NCBI GenBank assembly: GCA_963839165.1
Contig: CAWIUG010000005.1
Span: forward strand, 620,001-684,000
Reading direction: 5' to 3'
Origin: DATFVA01 sp963839165
GTDB lineage: Bacteria; Bacteroidota; Ignavibacteria; Ignavibacteriales; Ignavibacteriaceae
Length of the DNA stretch: 64,000 nucleotides
A program made the translations under genes and the position numbers. The notes beneath the pieces are model-generated. The model ran no database searches. It saw only the letters and a program-made list of their open reading frames with translations, and was not told where the DNA came from. This document shows, in pieces, positions 18,646 to 28,097 of this stretch (positions within the stretch are counted from its first letter, which is position 1; each line of letters opens with the position of its first letter).

Positions 18646-19614
18646 ATGGGAAAGAATATGGATAATCATTTTGATGTAATTATAGTTGGGGCCGGGCCTG
18701 CGGGGCTTACTGCCGGAATTTATCTTTCAAGAGCAAAATTGAAAACTCTTATTATTAATGAAGGTGCTGTAGGAGGACAACTGGTGCTGACCCACGAGAT
18801 TGCAAATTATCCCGGCGTTGAAAGTATAAGCGGGTATGAACTGGCGCGTAACATGAAATCACAAGCGCAGAAGTTCGGATGTGTAATTAAATCAAATACA
18901 AAAATTACATCAATAGATTTAAAAGATGACTTAAAGAGGGTTGTTGTCAACGACAGGGATACATATACATCTGACGCCTTGATATTTACAACTGGAGGCA
19001 GATCAAGGAAAATAGGATCTGTGGGAGAAGACCTGTTCAAAGGAAAAGGTATCTCTTATTGTGCAACCTGCGACGGCGACTTCTTTCAGGACAAAGAGAT
19101 AATTGTTGTAGGCGGCGGAAATACAGCTCTTGAAGAAGCAGTATCACTGACAAAGTACGCATCAAAGGTAACAATAGTTCATCAATTTGATCACTTCCAG
19201 GCTTTTGAGCATTATGTTGATGAAGCAAAACGAAATGAAAAAATCAGTTTCATAATGTCATCAGAAATTATAGAGTTTATCGGCGATGAAAAATTAAAGT
19301 CCATAAAAATCCGGGATAAAATAACAGAAGAAATCTCAGAAAAGAAAATTGACGGAGTTTTCATATTTATAGGTTACGTTCCGAATACCGAATCACTGGA
19401 AGGACTTATCCAACTGAATCAATGGAAAGAAATTGTTACAGATAAGGATATGAAGACAGATGTACAGGGAGTGTTTGCCGCAGGCGACTCGATTCAAAAG
19501 AAATACCGCCAGGTTACCACTGCAGTTTCAGACGGAACTATTGCTGCATTGAGCGCCGCAGAATTTGTAAATAACCATAAAAAGAAAAGAGCTGAGACTG
19601 AATTAGTTGTGTAA
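18646..19614 (+). CDS. trxB: Thioredoxin-disulfide reductase-like flavoprotein
   Basis: 322 residues from the ATG at 18646; ATG 18658 is also possible. The FAD site is VGAGPAGLTAGIY, the redox cysteines are in YCATCDG, the second dinucleotide site is VGGGNTALEEA, and the C-terminal FAD motif is VFAAGDS. In E. coli TrxB the 2'-phosphate of NADPH is held by HRRDGFRA; here the segment reads HQFDHFQA, so all three arginines are missing. This argues against ordinary NADPH use and for NADH or another donor, as known for some anaerobe thioredoxin reductase-like flavoproteins. The adjacent unusual thioredoxin is the likely partner. Confidence 0.88.
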   Translation: MGKNMDNHFDVIIVGAGPAGLTAGIYLSRAKLKTLIINEGAVGGQLVLTHEIANYPGVESISGYELARNMKSQAQKFGCVIKSNTKITSIDLKDDLKRVVVNDRDTYTSDALIFTTGGRSRKIGSVGEDLFKGKGISYCATCDGDFFQDKEIIVVGGGNTALEEAVSLTKYASKVTIVHQFDHFQAFEHYVDEAKRNEKISFIMSSEIIEFIGDEKLKSIKIRDKITEEISEKKIDGVFIFIGYVPNTESLEGLIQLNQWKEIVTDKDMKTDVQGVFAAGDSIQKKYRQVTTAVSDGTIAALSAAEFVNNHKKKRAETELVV

Positions 19615-19768
19615 GAAACCATAATTTAGAGTCGTTTACTTCAGTCACTAATTCCGAAATATACTTTTCATCATTCATTCTCCCTCCCCTCATCATACTA
19701 AAAGTTGGATAATTATCTTAACTTTGTCCCCACTAGGAACACTCGCTTTAATTGAACTAAGGAAATAA

Positions 19769-21228
19769 TTGGAACCATCTGAATTTTTAGAAAAGTACTT
19801 CGGTTATGATGAATTCCGCGGAAAGCAGGAAGCTATTATCCGGAGAACGCTATATGATCGAAAACATTCACTTGTTATAATGCCTACAGGAAGCGGGAAA
19901 TCCCTGTGCTACCAGATTCCCGCGTTGTTAATGGATGGTGGAACAATTGTTATCAGTCCTCTAATTGCACTTATGCAGGACCAGGTTGACGCACTCCGAA
20001 AAAAAGATATCAGCGCTGCCTTCATAAACTCAACCCTTTCAAAACAGGAAAGAGACCAACGACTCAGACAATTTGTTGACGGTAAAATCAAGATGCTTTA
20101 TGTTACTCCTGAGAGATTCCGCAAACCAGAATTTGTTAAAGAGCTGAAGAAGGTAAACATTTCCCTCCTCGCTGTCGATGAGGCACATTGTATTTCGGAG
20201 TGGGGACATGATTTTCGTCCCGATTATTCACGTCTAGGCGAGTTCAGGGGATTAATGAGTAACCCTTTAACTATCGCGCTAACCGCAACCGCTACCCTTG
20301 AAGTACAGCATCAATATCGTTAATAAGCTCCATCTCAAAAATGAAGATATCAAAACATTCCACCAGGGTATAGAAAGGCCTAATCTCAAGTTGGAAGCAC
20401 ACGATATCTTCGATGATAAAGAGAAAACGAATTGGATGCTTTAAGATCATTAAGGAATACAGCGGTTCAGGTATAATATACTTTTCTCTTATCCAAACGC
20501 TTGAAAAATTCTCGCAGTTATTGCGCGACAAAAAAATTCCGCATCGAAATTATCATGGAAAGCTTCCTGATAAGGATCGGAAAAGGATGCAGAGGGATTT
20601 CCTGAGCGGCAGGCAGGACCTGATCCTTGCTACTAACGCTTTCGGAATGGGCATCGATAAGTCGGATATCCGGTTCGTAATACATGCAGAAGTTCCCTCC
20701 TCTGTTGAATCGTATTACCAGGAGATCGGTCGGGCCGGAAGAGACGGGAAACCATCTGACTGTCTCCTACTCTACAAACAGGATGATTTATATATCCAGA
20801 TGGATTTTATTAAATGGTCAAATCCTGACGCCAATTTTTATTCGGCGTTATATGATTTACTCAGAAGAGAAATCGCCGTCGTTAACTCTCTCGGGATAGA
20901 ATATCTCAGAGAACAGATGAACTTCAAAAACCGGAATGACTTCAGAATTGAAACAGCCCTTGGAATTTTCGACAGGTACGGTGTTACAGAAGGTTCAGTT
21001 GATAATAATAATCTCAGCATTTCAGGTGAATTCCCCCCGGAACTTGAAGATGAAGAAATGCTGCAGAAGAAGTTAATGAGTGATAACAAAAAACTTCTTT
21101 CAATGGTGAACTACTTCAAGACAAATGAATGCCGGAGAGTATACATATCAGAATATTTCGGTTTTCACGATGAGAAACCCTGCGGTAATTGTGATAACTG
21201 TCTGAGAAATACGGCCATTATGGATTAA
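19769..21228 (+). CDS. recQ: RecQ-family DNA helicase, frameshifted twice in this sequence
   Basis: An ATP-dependent 3'-5' helicase read in three frames. The first segment (TTG 19769 to about 20312) has Walker A MPTGSGKSLCYQ, DEAHCISEWGHDFRPDY and ALTATAT. The second (about 20313-20440) carries HQGIERPNL. The third continues with NAFGMGIDKSDIR and QEIGRAGRDG. The breaks are near 20312 (around CAGCATCAATAT) and in TTT at 20440-20442; removing one base at each restores about 485 residues. The intact protein would end just after the zinc-binding CGNCDNC, lacking the winged-helix and HRDC domains of longer RecQ proteins. Two indels 130 bases apart in otherwise conserved sequence look like consensus errors, though a recent pseudogene is possible. 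Confidence 0.82.
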
Positions 21229-21324
21229 TCGGAATTTTGCCTTAATTCTTTGACCCGATGCACGTCATTTGTACTCCCTGATTTTTATTATAATAAGTAT
21301 TTCGAAACCAAAACAAGGAAACTG

Positions 21325-21426
21325 ATGAAACTCCCTGGTTCCAAAATAAAATACATAATCGCTGCCGCTTTACTCTTCCTGGTATTTCCAGCCTTCGGTG
21401 AAGTATTTGAAAAACAGAGAAAATAA
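21325..21426 (+). CDS. Possible small membrane or secreted peptide (33 residues)
   Basis: ATG at 21325 follows AAGGAA by four bases. It encodes 33 residues with a basic start (MKLPGSKIKY), a hydrophobic core (IIAAALLFLVFPAFG) and a charged tail (EVFEKQRK). The pattern fits a single membrane segment or a remnant signal peptide. No family is recognised. It sits alone in the gap after recQ; it could also be the start of a lost gene. Confidence 0.35.
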   Translation: MKLPGSKIKYIIAAALLFLVFPAFGEVFEKQRK

Positions 21427-21523
21427 TTGTATTAGATCACACATTTCTCATATTTGTGTTTAAGGTAATACATCTTAATGGCTCAGGATAGTTATAATTG
21501 TGAATCCACTAAAGGCGATAAAA

Positions 21524-22009
21524 ATGAAAATAGCTCATTATGTAATATTTATATTAAGCCTCCTGGCAGCAGGATGCTCCACCAAAGATGATAATAAATT
21601 AAGCAATCACGATCCTGATCTCTCTAATAATCAACCTGGAAAAATGGTCAATGTTTCCAGAGATACACTAATGGGAGGAGATACATTTGTTACTACCGGT
21701 CCTGCCGGTACAATGCAGCAAAAACAGGGTAAAATAGTTATGATAGCAGATTCGGGACTTGCTTTACCCATTAAATTAGATGACGATAATAATATCATGG
21801 CAATCGGACTAACGGACAGTACGGTTTACCAGGTTAAAAAAGAAGGCAGCCAAACTGCACTTATTCTTCCTGATTCTAATAAGGTTCTAAAGAATGGCAG
21901 GATGATGCTTCTTACTGATGATGGTGAAATGCTTGAGGTTAAACTGCTCGGTGATCATATGGTGGTTTTAACCAAAAACAATACAATGCTTCCTCTTGAA
22001 AAGAAATAA
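21524..22009 (+). CDS. Small predicted lipoprotein, unknown function
   Basis: 161 residues from the ATG at 21524 (MKIAHYVIFILSLLAAGC), which yields a good lipobox; an ATG eight codons upstream is in frame but disfavoured. After an Asn/Asp-rich linker, the mature protein has repeated short beta-hairpin-like units built on K-x-G-x-x-(hydrophobic) patterns (KQGKIVMIAD, LKNGRMMLLTDDGE). This resembles the small repeat lipoproteins of Bacteroidota, but no firm family call is possible. Followed by an intrinsic terminator at 22032, so transcribed on its own. Confidence 0.65.
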   Translation: MKIAHYVIFILSLLAAGCSTKDDNKLSNHDPDLSNNQPGKMVNVSRDTLMGGDTFVTTGPAGTMQQKQGKIVMIADSGLALPIKLDDDNNIMAIGLTDSTVYQVKKEGSQTALILPDSNKVLKNGRMMLLTDDGEMLEVKLLGDHMVVLTKNNTMLPLEKK

Positions 22010-22031
22010 AGGTTATATTTCTCTTCTTTAT

Positions 22032-22063
22032 AAGGGAATGATTAATCTTCATTCCCTTTTTTT
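22032..22063 (+). terminator. Intrinsic terminator
   Basis: AAGGGAATGA (22032-22041) and TCATTCCCTT (22049-22058) form a perfect 10-bp stem with a 7-base loop, followed by further T residues. It ends the lipoprotein transcript before the copper-regulator gene. Confidence 0.88.
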
Positions 22064-22117
22064 ATTAATATAACTGTTTTATTTTATCTTCATCGATTTA
22101 GAAAGACGAATACGATT

Positions 22118-22708
22118 ATGAAAGAAGATAACCAGACAGGAACTACTCTTTACGTCAGAAACATGGTATGCAGCAGATGTATCAAGGTGATTGAAGATGA
22201 ATTTGAGAATCTTGGACTTAACATCAAAACTATTAGTCTGGGTGAGGTAAAGGTAGAAGAAAACCTGGATCAGGATATGACCGACAGGATCAGGGACATT
22301 CTTGATCAGGACGGATTTGAGCTGATCGAGGACAGAAAGATGAGAACAATAGAACAGATCAAGCTTTTCATAATTGAATTAATAAGAGACGAGGAAAAGC
22401 TAGTCGGGAAAATAAATCTCTCCGCTTATCTTTCAGATAAGCTCAACATGGATTATCATTATTTAAGCACCCTTTTCTCCTCTGTCGAGAATATTACTAT
22501 CGAACATTTCTTTATTCTTCAGAAAATTGAAAGGGCAAAGGAATTGCTGAAATACGGCGAACTGACGCTTAGCGAGATAGCTTTCCGACTTGGATACAGC
22601 AGCGTTGCTCACTTATCAGCACAGTTCAAAAAGGTTACCGGAATGAACGCGAACCAGTTCAAAACGATGACAGAAAATACCCGAAAACCTCTGGATAATG
22701 TCCAATAA
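22118..22708 (+). CDS. AraC-type regulator with HMA-like metal-binding N-terminus
   Basis: 196 residues. The N-terminal 75 or so form a heavy-metal-associated-like fold with CSRC (Cys18 and Cys21) after VRNMV. The C-terminal half is an AraC helix-turn-helix pair (ERAKELLKYGELTLSEIAFRLGYSSVAHLSAQ is its core, at about 140-175). The next two genes are a copper chaperone and a copper-exporting ATPase, so this is probably a metal-responsive regulator of copper export that senses metal through the CXXC. Similar short HMA-AraC proteins occur beside copper genes in Bacteroidota. The DNA target is unknown. Confidence 0.85.
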   Translation: MKEDNQTGTTLYVRNMVCSRCIKVIEDEFENLGLNIKTISLGEVKVEENLDQDMTDRIRDILDQDGFELIEDRKMRTIEQIKLFIIELIRDEEKLVGKINLSAYLSDKLNMDYHYLSTLFSSVENITIEHFFILQKIERAKELLKYGELTLSEIAFRLGYSSVAHLSAQFKKVTGMNANQFKTMTENTRKPLDNVQ

Positions 22709-22789
22709 GCCCTATCTAACTGCCTAAAACCATAAAAATCATATAACATTTTCCAATAATTATATAATATATAGGGACATATGGCTTAC

Positions 22790-22797
22790 TATATTTG
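22790..22797 (+). promoter_or_regulatory. Candidate Bacteroidota-type -7 element before copZ
   Basis: TATATTTG matches the TAnnTTTG -7 consensus of the Bacteroidota primary sigma factor and lies 36 bases before the copZ ATG. No clear -33 TTTG is seen at the right distance, so support is partial. Confidence 0.35.
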
Positions 22798-22833
22798 CAT
22801 AGTCAAATTATTTTAACCAAAAAGGATTTATAA

Positions 22834-23046
22834 ATGACAACGAAAGAAATCAAAATCGAAGGAATGAGCTGCGGTCATTGTGAGATGGCAGTAAGAAAAG
22901 AATTGTCAAAACTTGATGATGTGAAGGTAAAAAAAGTTAAAATTGGCGAGGCAGTGGTTGAGTTCGATGAAAACAAAACAAATGAGCAGAAAATATACCA
23001 GGCTATTGAAGAAGCCGGTTATAAACCAGTGCTAACCAGGAGCTAA
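22834..23046 (+). CDS. copZ: Copper chaperone, heavy-metal-associated domain (CopZ-like)
   Basis: 70 residues forming one HMA domain. The metal-binding GMSCGHC is near residues 11-17, and the typical C-terminal AIEEAGY closes the fold. Such proteins bind Cu(I) in the cytoplasm and pass it to a P1B ATPase or regulator. It lies between the HMA-AraC regulator and copA on the same strand. AAAGGA lies upstream of the start. Confidence 0.9.
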   Translation: MTTKEIKIEGMSCGHCEMAVRKELSKLDDVKVKKVKIGEAVVEFDENKTNEQKIYQAIEEAGYKPVLTRS

Positions 23047-23123
23047 ATGGATATCCTAATGGTTCCCCGGACGGCAGAGCGGGATTAAACGGATATTCGT
23101 TTATCACGATTTTGGAACGTTTT

Positions 23124-23140
23124 GAGACTACTTATGTCTC
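23124..23140. promoter_or_regulatory. Small inverted repeat upstream of copA
   Basis: GAGAC at 23124 and GTCTC at 23136 form a short perfect dyad with a 7-base spacer, about 34 bases before the copA start. It could be an operator for the copper regulator or a leader hairpin; nothing in the sequence decides which. Confidence 0.3.
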
Positions 23141-23173
23141 GGTATTAGAACTCATAGATTAGGAACAATTAGA

Positions 23174-25456
23174 ATGCAAAAAGTATCAGAAGATCATAAA
23201 ATGAATACCCTTCAAATAAAATCATTATCTCTCCCTGTGGAGGGGATGACGTGCGCCAGTTGTGTAGCACGGGTTGAAAAGGCATTGAAGAAAGTCGAAG
23301 GTATTAATGAAGTAAACGTAAACCTTGCCACCGAGAAGGTTACGCTATCCTATGATCCTGCCCTGACCGACGTATCAAAATTCACCCGGGTTGTTGAAGA
23401 TGCGGGATATAAACTCCTTGCCCCTTCAGAGAATAAAGAATCTGCAGAACCTGAAGAATTTGAATCGGCTTCTGATATACGGCATAAGGAATCTTATCGG
23501 AAACTCAGGAATGAATTTATTTTCAGTGCGGTACTTTCTATCCCTATAATGATAGTTAGTATGCTTATGATGACCGGCTGGTTCAGGAACCTTGTACCAT
23601 TGACGATGGAAGAAGTTAATAAACTTCTCTTCCTTGGTTCTACCCTGGTAATTTTTATCTCTGGTAAAAGGTTTTTCTCCTCTTCGTGGAAAATCGCAAA
23701 ACATTTCTCTGCTGATATGAATACGCTCGTTGCGGTCGGTACCGGAACTGCATACCTGTATAGTACGATCGCAGTGTTATTCCCTGAATTACTGAATATT
23801 ACTGATAAAGGCGGTCATATTTATTTTGATACTGCTGTAATTATTATAACTTTAATTCTTATGGGTAAGCTTCTTGAGGCAGGTGCAAAGTCAAAAACAT
23901 CTTCAGCCATTAAGAAACTTCTTGGATTGCAGCCAAAAACAGCCAGGGTTTTACGAAACAGTCAGCAGACCGATATCCCAATTAAAGATGTTGTAAGCGG
24001 CGATCTAATTATTGTAAGGCCCGGCGAAAAGATCCCTGTTGATGCCTTTATTATTGAAGGTTATTCTTCAATTGATGAATCGATGATCACCGGTGAAAGT
24101 ATTCCGGTAGAAAAAACAACCGGTGCAAAGGTGATAGGAGGGACGATTAACAAGAACGGAAGTCTTACTATTAAAGCTGAAGCAGTTGGTAAAGATTCGG
24201 TTATTGCACGTATCGTAAAACTTGTGGAAGAGGCGCAGGGTTCTAAAGCTCCAATACAAAGCCTGGCTGATAAGGTTGCGTCAGTTTTTGTTCCCACAGT
24301 TATAGGCATAGCATCCATTACCTTCCTGGCCTGGTACCTCATAGGAGGTATACCTTTTACAGCAGCAATGCTCAATTTTATCGCGGTAATGGTAATCGCA
24401 TGCCCCTGCGCACTTGGACTTGCAACGCCGACCGCTATTATGGTAGGAACAGGGCTTGGAGCCTCCAACGGCATTATGATTAAGAATGCAGAGAGCCTGG
24501 AAAGGTTAAATTCTGTCACTACCGTAATCTTCGATAAAACAGGTACGATAACCATCGGAAAACCAGTTGTGACTGATATAATAACAAAGAACGGAACCGA
24601 TGAGGATACGCTTCTGCAGGCAGCTGCCTCCCTTGAGACAAAGTCGGAACATCCTCTCGGAATTGCCATTGTAGAATACGCTTCCGCAAGAAATATTGAA
24701 CTAAAAGAGGTAAGCAGATTCAATTCATTAACCGGCAGCGGAATTGAAGCTGGCTTCGATGATTCAAAAGTACTCATCGGAAATCTTTCTCTTATGAAGG
24801 AATATGGGATAGATATAGACGGAGAGACTTCAGCCCAAATTGAAACACTAAGCGCCGAAGGAAAAACTACAATATTAGTTTCCTTTGATAACAAAATATC
24901 AGGTTTAATTGCTGAAGCAGATGTCATCCGCGGTGAGACTGCAAAAGTAATAAGCAGACTAAAGAAGAAGAATATTCATACCGTAATGCTTACCGGTGAT
25001 AACAAAGGAACGGCCGAAGCAATTGCCAGGGAGGCAGGAATTGAAAACGTATACTCAGAAGTCTTACCATCAGATAAGGCTGAAATCGTTAAAAAACTTC
25101 AGTCCGCTGGTGAAGTAGTTGCAATGGTTGGTGACGGCATAAATGATTCCCCCGCCCTGGCGCAGGCAGATGTTGGTATTGCAATTGGAACAGGGACGGA
25201 TATAGCTATAGAAAGTGCTGACATCACCCTGATAAACGGGAATATTAAAGAAGTACTTAGTACGCTCAAACTTTCGGCAAAAACGATTAATACAATCAAG
25301 CAGAATCTTTTCTGGGCCTTTATCTATAATGTAATCGGGATACCTCTTGCCGCACTAGGATTACTTAACCCGATGATAGCTGCAGCGGCAATGGCGATGA
25401 GTTCTGTAAGTGTAGTTTCGAATTCGCTCAGGTTAAAGAAAGCTAAACTAGATTAG
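23174..25456 (+). CDS. copA: Copper-translocating P1B-type ATPase
   Basis: 760 residues (an ATG nine codons later is an alternative start). One N-terminal HMA domain has GMTCASC at about residues 24-30. It is followed by membrane helices, the actuator TGES loop, the Cu(I)-selective transmembrane CPC (VIACPCALGLATPT), the phosphorylation site DKTGT, the ATP-binding region with the HP dipeptide (KSEHPLG), and GDGINDSPALA. It pumps Cu(I) out of the cytoplasm. Third gene of the copper group, 127 bases after copZ. Length and motifs are complete, with no frame break. Confidence 0.95.
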   Translation: MQKVSEDHKMNTLQIKSLSLPVEGMTCASCVARVEKALKKVEGINEVNVNLATEKVTLSYDPALTDVSKFTRVVEDAGYKLLAPSENKESAEPEEFESASDIRHKESYRKLRNEFIFSAVLSIPIMIVSMLMMTGWFRNLVPLTMEEVNKLLFLGSTLVIFISGKRFFSSSWKIAKHFSADMNTLVAVGTGTAYLYSTIAVLFPELLNITDKGGHIYFDTAVIIITLILMGKLLEAGAKSKTSSAIKKLLGLQPKTARVLRNSQQTDIPIKDVVSGDLIIVRPGEKIPVDAFIIEGYSSIDESMITGESIPVEKTTGAKVIGGTINKNGSLTIKAEAVGKDSVIARIVKLVEEAQGSKAPIQSLADKVASVFVPTVIGIASITFLAWYLIGGIPFTAAMLNFIAVMVIACPCALGLATPTAIMVGTGLGASNGIMIKNAESLERLNSVTTVIFDKTGTITIGKPVVTDIITKNGTDEDTLLQAAASLETKSEHPLGIAIVEYASARNIELKEVSRFNSLTGSGIEAGFDDSKVLIGNLSLMKEYGIDIDGETSAQIETLSAEGKTTILVSFDNKISGLIAEADVIRGETAKVISRLKKKNIHTVMLTGDNKGTAEAIAREAGIENVYSEVLPSDKAEIVKKLQSAGEVVAMVGDGINDSPALAQADVGIAIGTGTDIAIESADITLINGNIKEVLSTLKLSAKTINTIKQNLFWAFIYNVIGIPLAALGLLNPMIAAAAMAMSSVSVVSNSLRLKKAKLD

Positions 25457-25526
25457 ATGGACAGTCCCTCTGAGAAGTCCACGAATCTTCTAAAAACAGA
25501 CACCTCCCCAATTAGCGATGAGACCT

Positions 25527-26249
25527 CTAATGCTCTCTGAGCATTTCCGTCAGGCTGAGTTCAACCTTTTCCTCGCAGAAGAAGGGTTCTCCATATCTTT
25601 TATCAATCTGGAAACCGTATACCTGGGCTCTTGATTCGATAAAGCTGATGAATTCTGGTCGACTTATGAAAGTCTCGGGTTCCTTGCTCCTTGGATTATG
25701 AAACTGACTCTGATAACACTGAACCGCTTTCATTTTCGTCTCGAAACACTCGGAAATATCAATAATGAAAGAGGGTTCAAATTGGTATGTCTGCATATAA
25801 TAATACAGCTTCCTCGGCCTGTATGCGTTCTGAGCTACCTCACGATCGAAAGTTTTCAGCTTGGAAAGACCTGTTGCGAACATTGCCTCCTTAACAAGCC
25901 TGCTTGTATATATATGATCGGGATGACGGTCATTAAAATAGGGGGCAAAAATAACTTTAGGGCGGTATTTCCTTATGCCTATAACAACCTTAATCAGGTT
26001 CTCTTTTTTTCTTTCAATATTTCCATCGGGAATTTCAAGATTTTCCCTGAGTGAAACTTTTAAAATACCGGCTGCAAGAAAGGCTTCCTTCTGTCTTATC
26101 TCCACTGTCCCCCTTGTACCAAGTTCGCCGCGGGTAAGATCGATTATCCCTACCTTAAGGTTATTTTTTGTCAGTTTAGCAATCGTTCCACCCATAGATA
26201 ACTCTGCATCGTCAGGATGGGCCGCAAAAATAAGAACATCAAGATTCAT
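25527..26249 (-). CDS. bshB1: Bacillithiol biosynthesis deacetylase BshB1
   Basis: 240 residues of the PIG-L/LmbE zinc deacetylase family. AHPDDAELSMGG at residues 10-21 supplies the zinc His-Asp-Asp set, and NDRHPDHI supplies the further zinc histidine. TRGELGTRG is characteristic of the BshB1 branch. The enzyme removes acetyl from GlcNAc-malate in bacillithiol synthesis, which fits the Bacteroidota/Ignavibacteriota lineage that uses this thiol. It converges with copA across 70 bases. Bacillithiol also buffers copper, so its position may be meaningful. Confidence 0.92.
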   Translation of the reverse strand: MNLDVLIFAAHPDDAELSMGGTIAKLTKNNLKVGIIDLTRGELGTRGTVEIRQKEAFLAAGILKVSLRENLEIPDGNIERKKENLIKVVIGIRKYRPKVIFAPYFNDRHPDHIYTSRLVKEAMFATGLSKLKTFDREVAQNAYRPRKLYYYMQTYQFEPSFIIDISECFETKMKAVQCYQSQFHNPRSKEPETFISRPEFISFIESRAQVYGFQIDKRYGEPFFCEEKVELSLTEMLREH

Positions 26250-26391
26250 TAATTCTCCCTCTAATATTTATGGTCTGGATTGGAAACTTAACAATTTTTT
26301 TTTTGGATTCCATTTATGGTGTTCGTATATTATTTCCGGTTCTCAAGAACAATCAACGTCGAGCAAAAAAAATAATTTCCAAGTTACTTTG

Positions 26392-26407
26392 ACCCCGTTA
26401 GCGGGGT
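26392..26407. repeat. Short GC-rich hairpin in an AT-rich gap
   Basis: ACCCCG-TTAG-CGGGGT makes a perfect 6-bp stem with a four-base loop, conspicuous in the AT-rich 287-base gap between bshB1 and the secreted protein gene. No T-run follows on either strand, so it is not a standard terminator. Confidence 0.5.
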
Positions 26408-26536
26408 TGTAAGCATATAATTTCTGTGTCCTTTTTGGGATTCAGATTTCAATGGCAAACTATAACCAGGCTATAAAGTTTAATTAACACGCAGCATTTC
26501 GCACTGCGGATTTTAACTCATAAACGCTCAGGAGAT

Positions 26537-28081
26537 ATGAAAAACTTATATACTCTTTTCATCTTCATTTTTCTTTTCTCATTTTCTCTCTCTTATTCAC
26601 AAAATTACAGCTGGCAGCTAAAGCAATCGGGCAGCAGCCTTGGTGATCCAATCTGCGTGAATAACTGGGATGACAACATCATTTATTACGGTTCCGGCAA
26701 CAGACTTTACAGAAGCACCGATCGCGGTGATACGTTTTCACCTTTTGGAAATGTAATACCCGGGGCATCATCCGTTAAATGCGTGCTACAAAGCTCATAC
26801 GATGAAAATGTTTTCCTTGCTGCAGTTGAGAGCGCACAACAGACTATGAAAACAACAGACGGAGGGACTACCTGGACGTCTACTGGTTCCTTTTCATGGT
26901 ATTATTTCGGAGTACCCGTTCAGAAAGATCCTGCTCATCCTGATACACTTTATACAATGAGTAGTAATGAGTTCCGGGCTTCCTACGATTTCGGTTCAAC
27001 ATGGACAACCAGATCCTCTTCACTTCCATTTAATTCTCCCTGTGATATCGATGTTTTTCCGGATCAGCCGAACATAATTATAGTCGGCGATAATGGCTAT
27101 GGTATAGCAAGGAGCACCGATTATGGTGTTACCTGGACTCACCCTTTTTCTACCAGTGGTGAAACACCCATAATAGCTATTGATAAGAATACTCCGGGAA
27201 CAATCCGGGCTACCAAATGGTCAGGTGGAGGTGGTTTTCTTAAATCTACAGATTATGGACAAAGCTGGGTTTCCATCCCTTTCTTTAACGGTAGAAATAT
27301 GTGGGGTTTATCGATCGCCCCCCAGCTTTCTGATTATATAATATGCGGTGAATATTCGGGCGACAGCTATTTTACTCACGATGGCGGAACAACGTGGACT
27401 GTGCTCAGTAATCCTTCGAGTAATTATGCGTATCACGTTGTAGATACCGCAACCGTATTTGCAGCTTTCGGCAACGGGTTATACAAGCTTTACTCACCCT
27501 GGTTCATCCCGGTTGAACTTACCTCTTTCACCGGAAAAGTTATTAAGGGAAAGATTGTGTTAAACTGGCGTACTGCTACTGAAACCAACAACCAGGGATT
27601 TGATATTGAGATGAGTTCTGATAATAAGTCATTTAAGAAGGTAGGTTTTGTTCCCGGCTTCGGAACTTCTTCAGAGAGTCACTCATACTCTTACACCCCG
27701 GATATGCAGAACCTGAAGGAATTCTATTTCAGGCTCAAACAGGTTGATTTTGATGGTACTTCAGAATATTCAAAGGTGGTGGAGGTTTCATCCCCTGTAC
27801 CTGCTTCATATGGCATTTCCCAGAATTACCCGAATCCCTTTAATCCGACAACCAAAATAAATTTCGAAGTACCTGCAGATGCAAAGGTGAAGATTACTGT
27901 CTATAACGCATTAGGACAGAAGATTTCAGATCTTACCAACAGTCAGTATTCTGCCGGAAGGTACGATGTTAACTTTACTGCGGGAAATCTTTCAAGCGGT
28001 CTATATTTTTACGTCATCGAAGCAAAAGGAAATGACGGATCTTCTTTTGTAACAACGAAGAAGATGTTGTTAATGAAATAA
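26537..28081 (+). CDS. Secreted BNR-repeat protein with T9SS sorting domain
   Basis: 514 residues. N-terminal signal peptide; then about 320 residues of BNR/sortilin-like beta-propeller repeats with Asp-box motifs (STDRGDTF, TTDGGTTW, STDYGVTW, THDGGTTW); a linker domain (PVELTSFTGKV... TNNQGFDIE); and a C-terminal type A sorting domain of about 80 residues with QNYPNPFNPTTKI and a final KKMLLMK. Exported by Sec, then moved through the type IX system, which cleaves the sorting domain. The role is probably cell-surface or extracellular binding; the ligand is unknown. RBS AGGAGA. Confidence 0.88.
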   Translation: MKNLYTLFIFIFLFSFSLSYSQNYSWQLKQSGSSLGDPICVNNWDDNIIYYGSGNRLYRSTDRGDTFSPFGNVIPGASSVKCVLQSSYDENVFLAAVESAQQTMKTTDGGTTWTSTGSFSWYYFGVPVQKDPAHPDTLYTMSSNEFRASYDFGSTWTTRSSSLPFNSPCDIDVFPDQPNIIIVGDNGYGIARSTDYGVTWTHPFSTSGETPIIAIDKNTPGTIRATKWSGGGGFLKSTDYGQSWVSIPFFNGRNMWGLSIAPQLSDYIICGEYSGDSYFTHDGGTTWTVLSNPSSNYAYHVVDTATVFAAFGNGLYKLYSPWFIPVELTSFTGKVIKGKIVLNWRTATETNNQGFDIEMSSDNKSFKKVGFVPGFGTSSESHSYSYTPDMQNLKEFYFRLKQVDFDGTSEYSKVVEVSSPVPASYGISQNYPNPFNPTTKINFEVPADAKVKITVYNALGQKISDLTNSQYSAGRYDVNFTAGNLSSGLYFYVIEAKGNDGSSFVTTKKMLLMK

Positions 28082-28097
28082 TTTCTGCTTTCAGATG

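Noticed and set aside
24061..24927. A 288-codon minus-strand frame inside copA
   Set aside because: It mirrors the well-supported CopA reading frame, is Ser/Pro/Ile-rich and has no motif; a shadow of the real gene.
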